IMG/VR virus record: IMGVR_UViG_3300005577_000087
Span: 1-23,431 of that record
Source of the DNA: a virus
DNA length: 23,431 nucleotides
Strand: one strand, 5' to 3'
Shown: positions 21,435-23,431 of the stretch, piece after piece
Layout: each line of letters opens with the position of its first letter
Numbering within the stretch: the first letter of the stretch is position 1
Position numbers and translations under genes: made by a program
The notes under the pieces: model-generated
Seen by the model: only the letters and a program-made list of their open reading frames with translations
What the model was told of the DNA's origin: nothing
Database searches by the model: none

Positions 21435-22580
21435 TTACTGCATCACCGGACCGGGCTGGTTCGTCGTGGTCGGAGTGCCGTGAACGTTGATGTCGACGTC
21501 GACCACATTCTTGGCGAGAGCATCAGCGACGATCGCGCCGATCTCTGCGGCCGAGAGACCGGTCTTCTCGGCGATGGCAGTGAGCGCGGCTTCCTGGCCA
21601 GCCAGCTGCTGGTAGACCGAGTTCGTCACGAAGCCCTTGTAGTCGCCGGCCATGTCGGCAGCGGTGTACATGCTGTTCGGCTGGCCTGACAGCACCATCA
21701 GAACCGCACGCGGCAGATTCTCTTTGATGGCGACATCGATGTGATGAGCAAGATTGGACTGCATGTTGTCCAAGTAGGACTTGGTTTCGGCATCCACGAT
21801 TGAAAGATCCTCCGTTTGAGGTTTGGTGGCGTGGTCGAGGTGTGAACCCATGCGCGTGCCCTTGAGGACGATGTTCTGATCCGCGGCACCGCCGAGCATG
21901 TGGTTCAGGTCCTGCCAGATGATCGACTGGAGGAACCTCGCATCTGCCCCGATGTAGTCGAGCAGGAATTTGATGGCGTAGTTGACTTGGCTTGGGGTTG
22001 GAGCCCAGAGATCCCACACGCTGTTCGCGGGATATGGCGCATTCACCAGCTTGTCGTCGGAGCTGAAGAAGCTTGCGCCTTCGGGAATCCAGTAGTGCTT
22101 GATTCGACCGCTGCGAGCCAACTGTCGTGCGCACGCGAGAGGCCCGTAGAACTTATCTGCGACGTACTCGCCGCCCCAGATCTTGTTCGTGCGATCGAAA
22201 TATGCATCGATGCCAGACTGCATACTCGACGTGTATCCCGTGTCGAGATTTAGACTGATCGTTGCGCCAGGCGAAAGACCTCGTGAACGCCAGAACTTCA
22301 GCGTTACCGGAGCATCTTGCTCAGCGGCCGGCGCACCTTCTTTGATGCGGTCGACATACCACTCGTCGTTGGCCATGAAATCCTGACCACTCTGGATGAT
22401 CGCGTTGATCTCACCCGGCTGGCAGAGCTTCTTGGCATTCTTGGCATACGACGAATGATTTGGATCCGTGGCAGCGGCAGCGGAGTAACGGACCTGGAAT
22501 CTCGACCCAGCCTTGTAGGCTGCGACTGGATCGACACGACTCGCCGAATCAATTCCGATGGTCCCGGTCGCCATGCTCAT
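21435..22580 (-). CDS. Glycoside-hydrolase-like endolysin (DUF1906/Rv2525c-type)
   Basis: A 381-residue protein. Residues about 5-235 resemble the DUF1906 (Rv2525c-like glycoside-hydrolase-like) TIM-barrel domain: GTIGIDSASRVDPVAAYKAG and FQVRYSAAA at the first strands, 'GLSPGATISLNLDTGY' with an acidic strand end (Asp), 'IDAYFDRTNKIWGGEYVADK' and YGPLACARQLARSGRIKHYW. The later part has QSIIWQDLNHMLGGAADQN and a C-terminal helical region (TGLSAAEIGAIVADALAK). Such proteins serve as actinophage lysin A or cell-wall hydrolases. No signal peptide is visible, so a holin would be needed. The gene sits between the HNH and the head genes, far from the holins at the left end. ATG 22580 has AAGGGAG upstream. 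Confidence 0.7.
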   Translation of the reverse strand: MSMATGTIGIDSASRVDPVAAYKAGSRFQVRYSAAAATDPNHSSYAKNAKKLCQPGEINAIIQSGQDFMANDEWYVDRIKEGAPAAEQDAPVTLKFWRSRGLSPGATISLNLDTGYTSSMQSGIDAYFDRTNKIWGGEYVADKFYGPLACARQLARSGRIKHYWIPEGASFFSSDDKLVNAPYPANSVWDLWAPTPSQVNYAIKFLLDYIGADARFLQSIIWQDLNHMLGGAADQNIVLKGTRMGSHLDHATKPQTEDLSIVDAETKSYLDNMQSNLAHHIDVAIKENLPRAVLMVLSGQPNSMYTAADMAGDYKGFVTNSVYQQLAGQEAALTAIAEKTGLSAAEIGAIVADALAKNVVDVDINVHGTPTTTNQPGPVMQ

Positions 22581-22600
22581 GAATCACTCCCTTCTTTTGA

Positions 22601-23014
22601 TCACCACAGTTTAGTGTCGCCCGGACGTCTCGGTTCGCGAGGAATCGCGAGCTGACTTTCGTCTCCGTAGTGGATGGCGTTGTGTGTTCTGTGTGTGGTC
22701 GAGATTAGGTACTCGGGATCTAAGATGTATTCCTCTCCGTTGACGATGTCGGCAGCAACCATCGGGTTCATGTGATGGATGTAGATCCTGTCATGGATCT
22801 CGTAGCCGGGAATACCCAAATCACAGCCCTCGTCTCGAACTATGATCCGGTCACGAATGCTCCGCCACTCGCGTGAAGTGTAAAATCCCTGGTTGATGTA
22901 TCGATCGAAACCGAAAGTCGACCGACCAACCTCTCCTCGAAGAGCAAGATAGCGATACCGCTCTTCGAAGGTCCTCAGTTGTCTCAACTCGCTATAGGAT
23001 CTAATACTTCTCAT
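22601..23014 (-). CDS. HNH endonuclease
   Basis: A 137-residue protein with an HNH core: 'REWRSIRDRIIVRDEGCDLG' leads into the first beta strand, IYIHHMNPMVAADI holds the first histidine pair and Asn, and LISTTHRTHNAIHYGD holds the final Asn/His. HNH proteins of this size next to terminase genes assist terminase-mediated cutting of packaged DNA in HK97-like phages. The frame is open up to 23062, but the ATG at 23014 (MRSIRSYSELRQL) is preferred because GGGGGC lies about 8 bases before it. It overlaps the stop of the small terminase by 14 bases, which suggests joint expression. A free-standing homing function is possible but less likely given this coupling. Confidence 0.85.
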   Translation of the reverse strand: MRSIRSYSELRQLRTFEERYRYLALRGEVGRSTFGFDRYINQGFYTSREWRSIRDRIIVRDEGCDLGIPGYEIHDRIYIHHMNPMVAADIVNGEEYILDPEYLISTTHRTHNAIHYGDESQLAIPREPRRPGDTKLW

Positions 23015-23423
23015 CTTCATCGCCCCCAATGGGGTCCTGACCGGAGTACGCACGCATGGCATCGAGTGCCTGACCGTACAACTCCTCCACGCGAGCGGCG
23101 GAACGCATTGCTTCGGCCTTAGCGGCCATCAAGATGTTCTCGTTCTTGAGTCTTTCTTGCTCAAGACTCTCTCGAGTCGAGCCAAGCTTGAGGAAATGGC
23201 TGATTACCTGTGACGAAGCGGTGCCATTGAGAATCTGCTGCTCTGCCAGGTCAACCGCGGCGCTAATCAGCTGCTGTTCGCGGCCTTCAAGGGTCGTGGC
23301 AGGCGGCCTACGATTTTTCTTTGGATCCTTTGGTCGTCTTTCGCTAGCCATTCTGCCCCCTTTCCGAGCCTTCTCAGCCCCTTCAAGATCACTTTTGTTC
23401 TCAGCTTTTTTCCCGCGGGGCAT
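23001..23423 (-). CDS. Probable terminase small subunit
   Basis: A 140-residue charged helical protein: a basic, low-complexity N-terminus (MPRGKKAENK; then KDPKKNRRPPATTLEGRE) is followed by 'QQLISAAVDLAEQQILNGTA', SSQVISHFLKLGSTRESLEQ and a coiled helix with MRSAARVEELYGQALDAMRA. A TASSQVIxHFLKLGSTRExLEQE block occurs in proteins beside HNH and terminase genes of actinophages, often labelled terminase small subunit or hypothetical. DNA recognition for packaging start is the inferred role. The ATG at 23423 has only a weak site (GGTAAAAA). A second ATG at 23351 has AAAGGGGG upstream and would remove the first 24 residues, so the start is uncertain. Confidence 0.6.
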   Translation of the reverse strand: MPRGKKAENKSDLEGAEKARKGGRMASERRPKDPKKNRRPPATTLEGREQQLISAAVDLAEQQILNGTASSQVISHFLKLGSTRESLEQERLKNENILMAAKAEAMRSAARVEELYGQALDAMRAYSGQDPIGGDEDEKY

Positions 23424-23431
23424 TTTTTACC

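Noticed and set aside
22601-23014. HNH gene as an invading homing endonuclease
   Set aside because: It overlaps the small terminase gene with its own ribosome site and sits in the standard packaging position, which fits a packaging partner better than an insertion.
1-23431. Promoters, terminators, tRNAs, CRISPR arrays, attachment sites
   Set aside because: No gap exceeds about 40 bases. I saw no convincing -35/-10 pair, no GC-rich hairpin with a T-run on the coding strand, no tRNA-like cloverleaf and no regular spacer-repeat structure. The operon promoter is probably outside the window.

Overview
The window is a near-continuous block of late (virion and lysis) genes from a tailed phage with siphovirus architecture. 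Every convincing gene lies on the minus strand, so gene order reads from the right end (23.4 kb) to the left end (1). Genes are packed with gaps of at most about 36 bases or with overlaps of the ATGA or TAATG type. Almost every start has a purine-rich Shine-Dalgarno sequence (GGAGG, AAGGAG). I found no tRNA, CRISPR array, insertion sequence or credible plus-strand gene. Protein families (DUF1906-type lysin, a Gp37-like tail protein named after Rhodococcus phage ReqiPepy6, tail proteins starting MATITGFTAAR, tail tubes with C-terminal Ig-like domains) point to a phage of an actinobacterium, perhaps Rhodococcus, Gordonia or a relative. GC content is only moderate, near 53 % over most of the window by line counts. 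The exact host cannot be fixed from this sequence.

Right end, 23.4-21.4 kb: a probable small terminase subunit, an HNH endonuclease and a DUF1906-type glycoside-hydrolase-like endolysin. 21.4-19.0 kb: a gp6-like head-tail connector, then two fibre-type proteins (an Mtd-N/collagen-like protein and a LamG-like protein) placed before the terminase. 18.9-15.0 kb: a 2H-phosphoesterase-like protein fused to a GVKGMKWGVR capsid-associated motif, the large terminase and the portal. 15.1-12.4 kb: a fused prohead protease/scaffold/major capsid protein with a strong internal start for a free capsid protein, then a head-closure protein and a tail terminator.

12.4-9.5 kb: three paralogous tail-tube-type proteins, with a Gp15-type tail assembly chaperone between the first and second. 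The first tube protein and the capsid protein end in related Ig-like domains, and the third tube paralogue ends in a different small module. 9.5-7.8 kb: a collagen-repeat tail protein and a polyglycine tail protein. 7.8-0.9 kb: a displaced HK97 gp10-like protein, the 1502-residue tape measure (tail roughly 225 nm by the usual 1.5 angstrom per residue rule), the distal tail protein and the Gp37-like hub. 0.9 kb to the left edge: a compact lysis/membrane cassette (one-TM protein, small helical protein, multi-TM protein, and a holin cut by the edge).

The most interesting points are the 2H-phosphoesterase/capsid-motif fusion (a candidate packaged cyclic-nucleotide or RNA phosphodiesterase), the three tail-tube paralogues, the protease-capsid fusion with internal start, the scattered neck genes, and a coding-strand excess of the hexamer ATATTT in all three codon phases.
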